Below the pieces are notes generated by a model, which was given only the letters and a program-made list of their open reading frames with translations, had not been told where the DNA came from and did not search any database. Position numbers and translations under genes: made by a program. A DNA stretch of 64,000 bases from Sphingomonadales bacterium (GTDB lineage Bacteria; Pseudomonadota; Alphaproteobacteria; Sphingomonadales; Sphingomonadaceae): contig JAIXWO010000010.1 of NCBI GenBank assembly GCA_027491235.1, positions 310,001 through 374,000 on the forward strand, given 5' to 3'. Every line of letters begins with the position of its first letter. Positions within the stretch are counted from its first letter, which is position 1. Shown one piece after another: positions 55,013 to 63,822 of this stretch.

Positions 55013-55831
55013 TCACCCGAAGGGCACAACCTTATTGTCCGCATCATGCCCGATGTCCGCGCGGCCCAGCCAGGCAATACCCGCTTTGGCGCACCAGTGC
55101 CGCGCGACCTCTTCTTCATTCAGGACAAAGTCGGGATCATTGTCCGGCACGTCGCTGCACCGGCCCAGTTGCAGTCCAGCCACCGCGCGGATGCCGGGAT
55201 GGCTGGTCACATGAAACAGGCTGCGGTCGATGCGGTACATGTATTCGCCGACCTCTTCCACCATCAGGACATGACCGGTCAGATCGGGCTGGAGCGATGT
55301 CCCAAGCAATTGGCTGAGCACCGTAAGGTTGAAGGCCGCCCGTTTGACAGAAGGTTGGGCGTCCGCGCCAGAAGCAGGCGCGCTGCCTGTCATCAGCCAA
55401 TCCAGCCCCCGCAGAACAGCCGCGTCCCCGCCCGTCCGCTTCAGATCACTGGGCATGGGGCCATGCGCAACCTGACCAATGCCCCGCGCATAGAGACCGG
55501 CGAGCAGGAAGCCGCCGTCCGAATAGCCCAAATAGCGCTTGTCCGCCGCTGCGGACGTGAGCCGCGCCAGCGCGTCTTCTGCCATGCGGTTGGCGCCGTA
55601 GCCGCCACGCGCAAACCAGATGGCGTCGATGGACGGATCATTCGCCAGCTCCACAAAGGCATCGGCGCGCGCCGCATCCGGCCCGGCAAAATGCCCTTCA
55701 GAGAGGAAGCATTGGGGGTGGATGATCAGCTCTGGCGCGTCATCCCCCAGCGCCTCCCGCAGCAATGGCGGCAGCCGGTCCGCCACCGTTTCTTCCAGCC
55801 GACAAGACGGCGCAACAATTCCTATGCGCAA
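55013..55831 (-). CDS. ldcA: LD-carboxypeptidase family protein (peptidase S66)
   Basis: About 272 residues. RIGIVAPSCRLEE, WFARGGYGANRMAEDAL, and LGYSDGGFLLAGLYARG with the nucleophile Ser are the S66 signatures; the catalytic Glu (MVEEVGEYMYRIDRS) and His (DIGHDADNKVVPFG) follow. LdcA trims murein tetrapeptides to tripeptides for recycling; the related MccF type cleaves other substrates. I place the start at TTG 55831 after AGGGGC; an ATG at 55879 would overlap the metallopeptidase gene by 37 bases. Probably co-transcribed with that gene. Confidence 0.85.
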   Translation of the reverse strand: MRIGIVAPSCRLEETVADRLPPLLREALGDDAPELIIHPQCFLSEGHFAGPDAARADAFVELANDPSIDAIWFARGGYGANRMAEDALARLTSAAADKRYLGYSDGGFLLAGLYARGIGQVAHGPMPSDLKRTGGDAAVLRGLDWLMTGSAPASGADAQPSVKRAAFNLTVLSQLLGTSLQPDLTGHVLMVEEVGEYMYRIDRSLFHVTSHPGIRAVAGLQLGRCSDVPDNDPDFVLNEEEVARHWCAKAGIAWLGRADIGHDADNKVVPFG

Positions 55832-55842
55832 GTGATCTGCCC

Positions 55843-56754
55843 CTATCGGTCGAGTTGCACGTTCTGGAACGTGTCGCATCTATTGGGGTCACCCGTGTCC
55901 AACCCGCGCTTCAACCAGGCCATGCGCTCTTTGGCGGAACCGTGCGTGAAGCTTTCCGGCACGACGCGGCCTTGCGCTGCCTTTTGGAGCACATCATCGC
56001 CAATGGCGTGGGCGGCGCGCAGGCCTTCTTCCAGATCGCCCGGCTCCATCCGTTCCTTGTTCTTCGCGGCCCAAACCCCGGCATAGCAATCCGCCTGCAA
56101 CTCCATCGCGACCTGCAGCTTATTGCCTTCCACTTCGCTCGCGCGCGACTGATACTGCCGGACCTGGCTGGCAATGCCGGTCAGATACTGGATGTGATGC
56201 CCCACCTCATGCGCGATGACATAGGCCTGCGCAAAATCACCCGCAGCCCCAAAGCGCTGCGACAGCTCGCCATAGAAATCCGTGTCGAGATAAATGCCCT
56301 GATCCGCCGGGCAGTAGAACGGGCCCATGGCCGATTGCGCCGCACCACAGCCAGAGCGACCATTCTGCGAATAAAAGACGATCTTGGGTTCTTTATATTT
56401 GCCCGGCGGAAAGGCCTTGGCCCAAGTTTCGTTGGCAGACGCCAGCACCTGACAGCTGAACTTGCTCGCAGCATTGGCCTCACAGCCTTGCGCGCCTGTC
56501 TGACCGGCAGGGGCCTGCTGCGTCTGTTCAACAGGCGCGATCTGTCCACCGCCACCAAGTATCTGGCCGACATCAATGCCAAGCTTTGGCCCGATCACAA
56601 CAAGCGCAATCAGCAGGAGGATCGTTCCGCAGCCCATGCTGCCGCGCCCGAGCGGTAGCATCCCGCCACCGCCGCCCATTGGGAAGCCGCGACCGCCCGA
56701 TCCGCGCTGGTCCTCAACATCGACGCCCGATGTATCAATATCGTCTAGACGCAT
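55843..56754 (-). CDS. Neutral zinc metallopeptidase (YpfJ family)
   Basis: A 303-residue protein with a glycine-rich cytoplasmic start, one membrane helix (GCGTILLLIALVVIGPKLG) and a periplasmic zinc protease domain. The zinc site is HEVGHHIQ with the downstream Glu in MELQADCYAGVW. Several cysteines (GCEANA, SCQVL, GCGAAQ, FYCPAD) may form disulfides. Start at ATG 56754 (MRLDDIDTSGVDVEDQRG). Substrate unknown. It is followed 11 bases later by ldcA and is divergent from bdhA. Confidence 0.88.
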   Translation of the reverse strand: MRLDDIDTSGVDVEDQRGSGGRGFPMGGGGGMLPLGRGSMGCGTILLLIALVVIGPKLGIDVGQILGGGGQIAPVEQTQQAPAGQTGAQGCEANAASKFSCQVLASANETWAKAFPPGKYKEPKIVFYSQNGRSGCGAAQSAMGPFYCPADQGIYLDTDFYGELSQRFGAAGDFAQAYVIAHEVGHHIQYLTGIASQVRQYQSRASEVEGNKLQVAMELQADCYAGVWAAKNKERMEPGDLEEGLRAAHAIGDDVLQKAAQGRVVPESFTHGSAKERMAWLKRGLDTGDPNRCDTFQNVQLDR

Positions 56755-56840
56755 GGCCCGCTCCCGCTCCTCACGCGAAAGACATTGCACCGCAGCCGCG
56801 CCTGATGCAATCGCAGGCAGCTAACCAACGGGAGTTTCAC

Positions 56841-57626
56841 ATGATCCTCAAGGGCAAGACTGCGCTGATCACCGGGTCCACATCAGGAATTGGCGCTGCC
56901 TGCGCGACGGCGCTTGCCGCCGAAGGTGCCTCGGTGATGATCAACGGCTTTGGCGACGCCGCCGCGATTGAAGCGCAGCGCGCCGTGCTTGAAGCGGCCA
57001 GCGGCGCCAAGACGCTCTGGTCCGGCGCGGACATGACCAAGCCTGAAGAGATCGCCGCAATGGTGCAGACCTGCCACGATCAATTGGGCGGTCCGGACAT
57101 CCTGATCAACAATGCCGGCATCCAGCATGTGGCGCCTTTGGATGAGTATCCGCTGGATAAATGGGATCAGCTGATTGCCATCCTGCTGTCCGCGCCCTTC
57201 CACGCGATGCGTGCCGCCCTGCCCTTTATGAAGGAAAAGGGCTGGGGCCGGATCATCTCCACCGCCTCTGCCCATTCCATGGTCGCAAGCCCCAATAAGT
57301 CCGCCTATAATTCCGCCAAACACGGCCTGATGGGGCTGACCCGCACCGCCGCGTTAGAGGTCGCGCAAAAGGGCATCACGGTGAACTGCATTTCGCCGGG
57401 CTATGTCTGGACGCCGCTCATCGAAAACCAGATCCCCGACACCATGAAGACGCGTGACATGACGCGCGATCAGGTGATCAACGATGTGCTTCTGGGCGCG
57501 ATCCCGCAAAAGCAATTCGTCATGCCCAACCAGATCGCGGCCATGGCGCTGTTCCTCTGCCGCGACGAGGCAAGTGCGGTGACCGGTGCCAACATGGTCG
57601 TCGATGGCGGCTGGACGGCACAGTAG
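56841..57626 (+). CDS. bdhA: 3-hydroxybutyrate dehydrogenase
   Basis: A 261-residue SDR that interconverts 3-hydroxybutyrate and acetoacetate with NAD, the first oxidation step after polyhydroxybutyrate depolymerisation. TGSTSGIGAACATALAAEG, NNAGIQHVAPLDEYPLDKW (BDH-specific), the Ser in STASAHSMVASPNKSAYNSAK with the Tyr-Lys dyad (listed in parts: STASAHSMVA, YNSAKHG) and CISPGYVWTPLIENQIPD are diagnostic. GGGAG lies 6 bases before the ATG. Together with phaB at 10948 it points to a PHB cycle in the organism. Confidence 0.93.
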   Translation: MILKGKTALITGSTSGIGAACATALAAEGASVMINGFGDAAAIEAQRAVLEAASGAKTLWSGADMTKPEEIAAMVQTCHDQLGGPDILINNAGIQHVAPLDEYPLDKWDQLIAILLSAPFHAMRAALPFMKEKGWGRIISTASAHSMVASPNKSAYNSAKHGLMGLTRTAALEVAQKGITVNCISPGYVWTPLIENQIPDTMKTRDMTRDQVINDVLLGAIPQKQFVMPNQIAAMALFLCRDEASAVTGANMVVDGGWTAQ

Positions 57627-57721
57627 GGCTCAAAACCTGGGGCTTGGTGCACGATGCCAAACTGCGCTTGTGCGGCCTTGCCCGGTGTTAGCGACGGCTT
57701 AGGAACACGTCTTTGCATCCG

Positions 57722-57863
57722 CGTCGCCCCGTGCTTGACACGGGGCTTGGCTAACCTGCGTCGTGTTTTCGGGCCTCGCGTGCCGGATGTCCGGTCCGTC
57801 GGACATCACGCCTTTCACAAAGGTGCGTGGATAGCCTAGCCCCGTGTCAAGCACGGGGCGACG
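57722..57863. repeat. Palindromic intergenic repeat, family B, copy 3
   Basis: The left arm at 57722-57753 and right arm at 57832-57863 are nearly perfect complements (core GTCGCCCCGTGCTTGACACG and its complement, then GGCTTGGCTA against TAGCCTAGCC). It lies in the 253-base tail-to-tail gap between bdhA and thrS, which otherwise holds nothing I can assign. Confidence 0.92.
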
Positions 57864-57879
57864 CACAGAGTTTGAGCGG

Positions 57880-59877
57880 TCAGGCAGAGACCCGCATATC
57901 CGGTGCCGTCGCCTCTGCCGTCAGCATCGCAATGGCTTCATCAAGCGTCATGATCCGCTGCCCATCCGAGCCGAGCGTGCGGATGGCGACCTTACCTTCT
58001 TCGGCTTCGCGCATCCCGACCACCAGCAGGTGCGGCACCTTCGCCAGCGAATGTTCGCGAACCTTATAGTTGATCTTCTCGTTGCGCAGATCGGTCTCGA
58101 CCCGCAGGCCGGCTGCGGCCAGCTTTTCGGCGACCGCTTCGGCATAGCCGTCCGCATCCGACACGATGGTCGCGACCACCGCCTGCACCGGTGCCAACCA
58201 GCTCGGGAAGCGACCGGCATAATGCTCAATCAAGATGCCGATGAACCGCTCATAGGAGCCGAAGATCGCGCGGTGGAGCATGACGGGGCGGTGCTTTTCA
58301 CCATCCTCCCCCACATAGCTTGCATCCAGACGTTCCGGCAGAACGCGGTCAGACTGGATGGTGCCAACCTGCCAGGTCCGGCCGATTGCGTCGGTCAGAT
58401 GCCATTCGAGCTTGGGCGCGTAGAAGGCGCCTTCACCGGGCAGCTCTTCCCAGCCATATTCGGGCGTAGCGAGGCCCGCGCGGGCAACAGCATCGCGCAG
58501 TTCATTCTCGGCCTTGTCCCAATCCGCATCGCTGCCGAAACGCTTTTCGGGGCGCAGCGCGAGCTTGATCGAATAGGTGAAGCCGAAATGCTTGTAGATG
58601 CGGTCGGCGAGTGCGCAGAAATCCTGCACCTCGGCGACGATCTGGTCTTCGCGGCAGAAGATGTGCGCGTCGTCCTGCGTGAACTGGCGCACGCGCATCA
58701 GGCCGTGGAGCGCGCCGTGCGGTTCGTTGCGATGACAGCAGCCATTTTCGTAAATCCGCAGCGGCAGATCACGATAGCTTTTAATGCCCTGCCGGAAGAT
58801 GAGGACATGTGCCGGGCAGTTCATCGGCTTGAGCGCCATCCAGTCGGCCTCACCCGAAATCACCGGGCCTTCATCGTCGACATTGGGCACTTCGTCAGGG
58901 ATGACGAACATGTTCTCCCGATACTTGCCCCAATGGCCGGACTGTTCCCACTGGCGGGCGTCCATGACCTGCGGCGTCTTCACTTCGCGATAGCCCGCGC
59001 CGTCAATGGCGCGGCGCATATAAGCTTCCAACTCTCGCCAGATGCGATAGCCATTGGGATGCCAGAAGACCGAGCCATGCGCTTCGGACTGAAGGTGGAA
59101 CAGGTCCATCTCCGCACCCAGACGGCGATGGTCGCGCTTGGCCGCTTCTTCAAGCCGCGTCAGATGCGCGTCGAGCTGCTTCTTGTTAAGCCAGCCGGTG
59201 CCATAGACACGGCTGAGCTGCGCATTGTTCTGGTCACCACGCCAATAGGCACCCGACACGCGCGTGAGCTTAAACGCCTGCGGGTCCAGCTTGCCGGTCG
59301 AGGCCAAATGCGGCCCGCGGCACATGTCCATCCAATTGTCGCCCGACCAATAAACGCTCAGCTCCTCGCCTTCGGGTAGTTCACCGGCCCATTCCGCCTT
59401 GAAGGTCTCGCCCTCGGCGGTCCAACGCGCGATCAGGTCGGCACGGCTCATCACTTCACGGCGCAGCGGTTTGTCGGCGGCGATAATCTCCCGCATCTTC
59501 GCTTCGATGGCGGGCAGATCATCCTCAGTGAAAGGACGCTGCGGCGCGAAGTCGTAGTAGAAGCCATCATCGGTCGACGGGCCAAAGGTGATCTGCGTGC
59601 CGGGGAAGAGCGCCTGCACGGCTTCGGCCAATATGTGCGCAAAGTCATGCCGGGCGAGGTCCAGCGCATCAGCTTCATCGCGCGACGTGACGAGCGCGAG
59701 TTCGCTGTCGCCGTCAAAGGGGCGCGTAATGTCGCGCAGCTCGCCATTCACCCGCGCGGCAATCGCTGCCTTGGCAAGGCCGGGGCCGATGGCGGCAGCT
59801 ATGTCCGCCGGTGTCGTTCCGCGCGCGACGTCTCGGACGGAGCCATCGGGGAGGGAAACGCGGATCATGTCGGTCAT
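57880..59877 (-). CDS. thrS: Threonyl-tRNA synthetase
   Basis: A 665-residue class II synthetase. The N-terminal TGS domain ([22 protein letters not shown], first part) and the editing domain with [11 protein letters not shown] precede the catalytic core, where [15 protein letters not shown] holds the zinc Cys and [21 protein letters not shown] is motif 2. The C-terminal anticodon domain starts near [15 protein letters not shown]. Start at ATG 59877; 59868 is also possible. No T-box is visible in the leader. Confidence 0.96.
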   Translation of the reverse strand: MTDMIRVSLPDGSVRDVARGTTPADIAAAIGPGLAKAAIAARVNGELRDITRPFDGDSELALVTSRDEADALDLARHDFAHILAEAVQALFPGTQITFGPSTDDGFYYDFAPQRPFTEDDLPAIEAKMREIIAADKPLRREVMSRADLIARWTAEGETFKAEWAGELPEGEELSVYWSGDNWMDMCRGPHLASTGKLDPQAFKLTRVSGAYWRGDQNNAQLSRVYGTGWLNKKQLDAHLTRLEEAAKRDHRRLGAEMDLFHLQSEAHGSVFWHPNGYRIWRELEAYMRRAIDGAGYREVKTPQVMDARQWEQSGHWGKYRENMFVIPDEVPNVDDEGPVISGEADWMALKPMNCPAHVLIFRQGIKSYRDLPLRIYENGCCHRNEPHGALHGLMRVRQFTQDDAHIFCREDQIVAEVQDFCALADRIYKHFGFTYSIKLALRPEKRFGSDADWDKAENELRDAVARAGLATPEYGWEELPGEGAFYAPKLEWHLTDAIGRTWQVGTIQSDRVLPERLDASYVGEDGEKHRPVMLHRAIFGSYERFIGILIEHYAGRFPSWLAPVQAVVATIVSDADGYAEAVAEKLAAAGLRVETDLRNEKINYKVREHSLAKVPHLLVVGMREAEEGKVAIRTLGSDGQRIMTLDEAIAMLTAEATAPDMRVSA

Positions 59878-59966
59878 CGGAAGAACGTGCTTTCTGCAAA
59901 AAACAATGCTGCGCCGCCCTTTGCCAGCCCCTGCGCCGCGCCGCAAGGGACGGCGCGATGGTCAAA

Positions 59967-59984
59967 TGTAAAGTTTACTGGACA
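59967..59984. promoter_or_regulatory. Candidate operator for the membrane protein/XRE pair
   Basis: TGTAAAGTTTACTGGACA contains the inverted repeat GTAAA-G-TTTAC (59968-59978) and a TGTAAA/TGGACA direct repeat 12 bases apart. It is about 55 bases before the membrane protein start and in the divergent region with thrS. A further TTTACAT lies near 60011. Small XRE proteins of this kind usually repress their own operon. Confidence 0.4.
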
Positions 59985-60039
59985 TTGCATCACATCAATG
60001 ACAAGTTTCCTTTACATCAACGCACTCATGGAGTCGATT

Positions 60040-60453
60040 ATGTCCCGGTCTCCCGCCATCGTTCGCTATCTGCGTCGCCTTGCCGGCTTCATGCTGGTCT
60101 ACATGATACTGATCTTCGCGACCGGCTATGTCTTCCGCCACATGCCGCCGGAAAAGCCGTTCGCTTATCTGGTTGCGGTCCTGCCCGCTCTGCCCATCCT
60201 CGGCGTCTTCTGGACGATCTTCCGTCTGCTCGTGGAAGAGACCGACGAATATATGCGCATGATGTTCGTGCGCCAGTCGTTGTTCGCCACGGCGTTCTGC
60301 CTGACCATTATGACGATGTGGGAGTTCCTGCAAAATTATGAGGTTGTGCCCGCAGGTCATGGCGGCTTTGGCGCGGCCTTCTTCTGGTTCATGGGCTTGG
60401 GGATCGGCGCGATCTGGAACCGCTTCACCGGAACCGACGGCCCCTGCGCGTGA
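60040..60453 (+). CDS. Membrane protein partnered with a small XRE regulator
   Basis: A 137-residue protein with four hydrophobic segments (FMLVYMILIFATGYVF, FAYLVAVLPALPILGVFWTI, LFATAFCLTIMTMWEFL, FGAAFFWFMGLGIGAIW). GGAG lies 7 bases before the ATG at 60040; upstream ATGs at 59998 and 60028 are less favoured. No family name is certain. The stop overlaps the GTG of the XRE gene (GTGA), an arrangement seen in many bacteria for membrane protein/regulator pairs of unknown role. Confidence 0.75.
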   Translation: MSRSPAIVRYLRRLAGFMLVYMILIFATGYVFRHMPPEKPFAYLVAVLPALPILGVFWTIFRLLVEETDEYMRMMFVRQSLFATAFCLTIMTMWEFLQNYEVVPAGHGGFGAAFFWFMGLGIGAIWNRFTGTDGPCA

Positions 60454-60644
60454 AGAACCACCTGAAATCCTTGCGTGCTGAACGCGGCTGGAGCCAGCAG
60501 GATCTGGGCGACCGCCTCCAAATCTCGCGCCAGTCGGTCAACGCGATTGAGACAGGGAAATATGATCCGTCCCTCCCCCTCGCTTTCCGCATTGCGGCGC
60601 TGTTCGGGGCGAAGATTGAGGAGATTTTTGAGGCGGAGGCTTAA
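60450..60644 (+). CDS. Small XRE-family HTH regulator
   Basis: A 64-residue protein made of a single HTH_3 domain: LRAERGWSQQDLGDRLQISR, QSVNAIETGKYDPSLPLAFR and IAALFGAKIEEIFEAE. It matches the short YozG-like regulators that lack any sensing domain. Start GTG 60450. Coupled to the membrane protein gene upstream; its stop TAA interlocks with the nadB stop on the other strand. Confidence 0.92.
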   Translation: MKNHLKSLRAERGWSQQDLGDRLQISRQSVNAIETGKYDPSLPLAFRIAALFGAKIEEIFEAEA

Positions 60645-62218
60645 GGCACCAGTACCGTATCTTCCGCCACCGCCAGCGTCTTTGGATAATCGAGCGTGTA
60701 ATGCAGCCCGCGGCTTTCCTTGCGGCGCAGGGCAGATCGGATGATGAGGTCGGCCACCTCCACCAGATTGCGCAGCTCGATCAAATCCGGCGTCACGCGG
60801 AAGTGGCTGTAATAATCCTCCACCTCCTGCTTCAGCAGATCAATGCGGTGCTGCGCGCGTTCCAGCCTTTTGGTCGTGCGCACAATGCCCACAAAGTTCC
60901 ACATGAACTGGCGGATCTCGCGCCAGCATTGCTGGATCACGACTTCCTCGTCGCTGTCGGTCACGCGACTCGAATCCCAGGGGCGGATGGCAGGCGGAGG
61001 CGGCAGGCTGTCCCAATGCGCGTCGATATGCGCGGCGCAGGCATCGCCAAAGACAAGGCATTCGAGCAGCGAGTTGGATGCCAACCGGTTCGCCCCATGC
61101 AGGCCGGATTGGGTGACTTCACCCGCCGCATAAAGCCCCGGCGCGTCGGTGCGCCCGTCCATGTCCACCATTACGCCGCCGCAGGTATAGTGCTGCGCAG
61201 GCACCACAGGGATCGGTTCCTTGGTGATGTCGATGCCAAGGCCGAGCAGCTTTTCATAAATGTTCGGGAAATGCTCCCGCACGAAGGCCGGGTCCTTATG
61301 GCTGATATCGAGATGCACGAAATCAAGGCCGAGCCGCTTGATCTCATGGTCGATGGCCCGTGCCACAATGTCACGCGGCGCAAGTTCGCCGCGGTCATCA
61401 AAGCGCGGCATGAAGCGCTCGCCCGTCGTCGGGATGATCAGGTGCCCCCCCTCCCCACGCACAGCCTCTGTAATCAGGAAGTTTTTGACCTCCAGATTGT
61501 AGAGGCAGGTCGGGTGGAATTGCATGAACTCCATGTTGGAGATGCGACATCCCGCGCGCCAGGCCATGGCAATGCCATCCCCCGTCGCCCCGCGCGGGGC
61601 GGTGGAATAAAGATAGGTGCGCCCGGCCCCACCACAGGCGAGGATGGTCGCGCGCGCCGTGAACGTCTCTACCTTCCCGGTCGAGCGGTTGAGCGCATAG
61701 ACGCCGTGGATGCGTCCGCTGGTTGAAAAGCGTTCCTGATGCCGCCCCATGATGAGGTCAATGGCCACCCGGTCCGGCACCAGCGTGATGTTCGGGTGGT
61801 CGCGCGCTGCCTTTTCCAGCGCCTGCTGCACGGCCAAGCCCGTCGCATCATTCACATGGACGATCCGCCGATGGGAATGGCCGCCCTCCCGCGTTAGATG
61901 CCAGTGCTTGTCCGCCCCCAGATCAAAAGGCACGCCCAAGTCAGCGAGCCGCTCAATCGCTTCCGGTGCTTGGGCGACGACATGTTCAACGATAGCGCGG
62001 TTGTTGAGGCCTGCGCCCGCGACCATCGTGTCTTCGACATGGCTTTCAAAGGTGTCTGTGGTCTCGAGAACCGCAGCGATTCCGCCCTGTGCCCAGCTCG
62101 TCGCGCCGTCGGAAATCGCGCCCTTGGCAAGGACGATGACTTTTTTGTCCTGCGCCAGTTGCAACGCCGCCGTCAGCCCGGCTGCGCCAGACCCGATGAT
62201 GAGAACGTCGCCGTTCAT
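60641..62218 (-). CDS. nadB: L-aspartate oxidase NadB
   Basis: A 525-residue FAD enzyme oxidising L-aspartate to iminoaspartate for NAD synthesis. The FAD motif VLIIGSGAAGLTAALQLAQ, the NadB-specific SWAQGGIAAV, THTTG-equivalent QHYTCGGVMVDMDGRT and GLHGANRLASNSLLE are present. Partners nadA and nadC are not in the window; instead it follows a P-loop kinase gene whose stop overlaps its ATG (ATGA). Confidence 0.95.
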   Translation of the reverse strand: MNGDVLIIGSGAAGLTAALQLAQDKKVIVLAKGAISDGATSWAQGGIAAVLETTDTFESHVEDTMVAGAGLNNRAIVEHVVAQAPEAIERLADLGVPFDLGADKHWHLTREGGHSHRRIVHVNDATGLAVQQALEKAARDHPNITLVPDRVAIDLIMGRHQERFSTSGRIHGVYALNRSTGKVETFTARATILACGGAGRTYLYSTAPRGATGDGIAMAWRAGCRISNMEFMQFHPTCLYNLEVKNFLITEAVRGEGGHLIIPTTGERFMPRFDDRGELAPRDIVARAIDHEIKRLGLDFVHLDISHKDPAFVREHFPNIYEKLLGLGIDITKEPIPVVPAQHYTCGGVMVDMDGRTDAPGLYAAGEVTQSGLHGANRLASNSLLECLVFGDACAAHIDAHWDSLPPPPAIRPWDSSRVTDSDEEVVIQQCWREIRQFMWNFVGIVRTTKRLERAQHRIDLLKQEVEDYYSHFRVTPDLIELRNLVEVADLIIRSALRRKESRGLHYTLDYPKTLAVAEDTVLVP

Positions 62219-62730
62219 AGCTGCACCACCTGCCCGTTAAGCGCGGCCAGCTCCTCTTCCTCCGGCGCCTGCCACTCGTTTTCCATGAAGTCGAACATCG
62301 CGCGGTTCACATCCATCGCGTAGGTCACACCTTGTTCCTGATTGCGCTGCAAGACGCGTTCCCAGCGTACGTCTGTGGGGACGTCGACCCAGTGCAGCAT
62401 CGCAACCGTGCCCAGTTCCTGAGCAAAGGCCGCAAAAGCCGCGCGGTGTTCCGCACGGGTGAAACCAAGATCGAGAACCGACGGGATGCCGAGTTGCGCG
62501 AGGGCGGTCACCTCGGCGCGGATTTGCGCCTCGCAGCGGCCAATGCGCTCCATTGCCCATTCAAAGCTCGGCGGCTCTGGGCCATCCATCCAGAAGAGGC
62601 GCGTCATCCAGTCATCGATGGAAAAGCGCAGGCCTCCCAGCTTGGCGGCGAGCGTCATGCTGTAATGCGTTTTCCCCGCGCCGGTTGCCCCGCAGACGAG
62701 ATGGACGAGCCCCTTCTCGCCGTAGAGCAT
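62215..62730 (-). CDS. AAA_33-type P-loop kinase-like ATPase
   Basis: A 171-residue protein. HLVCGATGAGKTHYSMTLA is the Walker A loop; the rest (RFSIDDWMTRLFW, VLDLGFTRAEHRAAFAAFA, MLHWVDVPTDVRWERVLQRN) fits the AAA_33/zeta-toxin-like family of small-molecule kinases. No antitoxin gene accompanies it, and it sits between an ABC ATPase and nadB with one- and four-base overlaps, so a metabolic kinase role is likelier than a toxin. Substrate unknown. Confidence 0.82.
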   Translation of the reverse strand: MLYGEKGLVHLVCGATGAGKTHYSMTLAAKLGGLRFSIDDWMTRLFWMDGPEPPSFEWAMERIGRCEAQIRAEVTALAQLGIPSVLDLGFTRAEHRAAFAAFAQELGTVAMLHWVDVPTDVRWERVLQRNQEQGVTYAMDVNRAMFDFMENEWQAPEEEELAALNGQVVQL

Positions 62731-63647
62731 CAGTCCGCCCGCGTCAGGTTGAGGAAGACGTCTTCCAGATCGGGTTCGCGCGTCGAGACATCGGCAATGC
62801 CATATCCGGCCGCCTGCACCGCGCCGAGCACATCGCCTGCATTGGCGACGGCCTTGGAATAGGTGATGGTCAGCACCCGCCCGGCGGTTAGATCAATCTT
62901 CTGGAACAACGGCGAGGAAGGGGCGACGGCCATATCGCGGTCAACGGTGACCTCGACGATCTTTTCCTGCGCCATGTTGACCAGTTCGCGCGTCGGCTTG
63001 TTCGCAATCACCTGACCATGGTTGATGATGGCGATGCGCTCACACAGTTCTTCGGCTTCTTCGAGATAATGTGTGGTCAGTACGATCGTCACACCGCGGC
63101 GGTTCAATTCACGCACATATTCCCAAAGTTGCTGGCGCAGTTCGATGTCAACGCCGGCGGTCGGTTCATCGAGCACGAGAATCGGCGGGGAATGGACCAT
63201 GGCCTTGGCCACCAGCAGACGCCGCTTCATTCCGCCCGACAGGGTGCGCGCATAGGCCTGCGCTTTGTCTTCCAGATGGACGGCCTTCAGCAGCTCCATC
63301 GACCGGCGCTGCCCTTTCTTGACGCCATAAAGGCCCGCTGCGTTTTCCAGCGTCTCAAACGGCGTAAAGAACGGATCGAAGACGATTTCCTGCGGCACGA
63401 TGCCAATCGAGTTCTTCGCGTTGCGCGGGTGCGCATCGATATCGAATCCCCAGATGCTGGCCTGGCCGCCGGTCTTCGTCACCAGCCCGGCAAGGATGTT
63501 GATCAGCGTGGATTTGCCCGCGCCATTGGGCCCGAGCAGCCCGAAAATGGAGCCGCGCGGCACATCAAAAGACACGCCTTTCAGGGCCTGTTTTCCACCC
63601 GCATAGGTCTTTTCGACCTTGTCGATCACAATGGCTGCTTCCGTCAT
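62730..63647 (-). CDS. ABC transporter ATP-binding protein
   Basis: A 305-residue ATPase of the ABC-2/drug-export type. Walker A GLLGPNGAGKSTLIN, signature LSGGMKRRLLVAKAMVH, Walker B ILVLDEPTAGVD and the switch His in VLTTHYLEEAEELC are intact; a C-terminal domain of about 80 residues follows. The start is ATG 63647 (MTEAAIVIDKVEKTY). No permease gene is adjacent in this window, which is unusual since YadG-like ATPases normally sit beside one. Confidence 0.9.
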   Translation of the reverse strand: MTEAAIVIDKVEKTYAGGKQALKGVSFDVPRGSIFGLLGPNGAGKSTLINILAGLVTKTGGQASIWGFDIDAHPRNAKNSIGIVPQEIVFDPFFTPFETLENAAGLYGVKKGQRRSMELLKAVHLEDKAQAYARTLSGGMKRRLLVAKAMVHSPPILVLDEPTAGVDIELRQQLWEYVRELNRRGVTIVLTTHYLEEAEELCERIAIINHGQVIANKPTRELVNMAQEKIVEVTVDRDMAVAPSSPLFQKIDLTAGRVLTITYSKAVANAGDVLGAVQAAGYGIADVSTREPDLEDVFLNLTRAD

Positions 63648-63822
63648 GCCCAAGGCTCTAGCGCCAAGCAGCGGCAGGAGAAAGGGCTGAGACGCATGAG
63701 CTTCGCGCGGAGGGTCCGTTGGGCGCGCGCCTGAACACTCATCCATTTTGATCTTTTTATGGCGCTTTTCGGCTTTGTTTACCTTCCCCGGCTAGGACGA
63801 AGGCAGGGGAATGCTGATCATA

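Noticed and set aside
57844-59379. A 511-codon open frame on the plus strand opposite thrS
   Set aside because: It lies wholly antisense to an unmistakable thrS, has the proline/arginine/histidine-rich composition of a complementary-strand frame in high-G+C DNA, and has no credible domain.
62215-62730. Zeta-type toxin
   Set aside because: The fold is shared, but there is no epsilon-like antitoxin and the gene is embedded in a metabolic operon with nadB.
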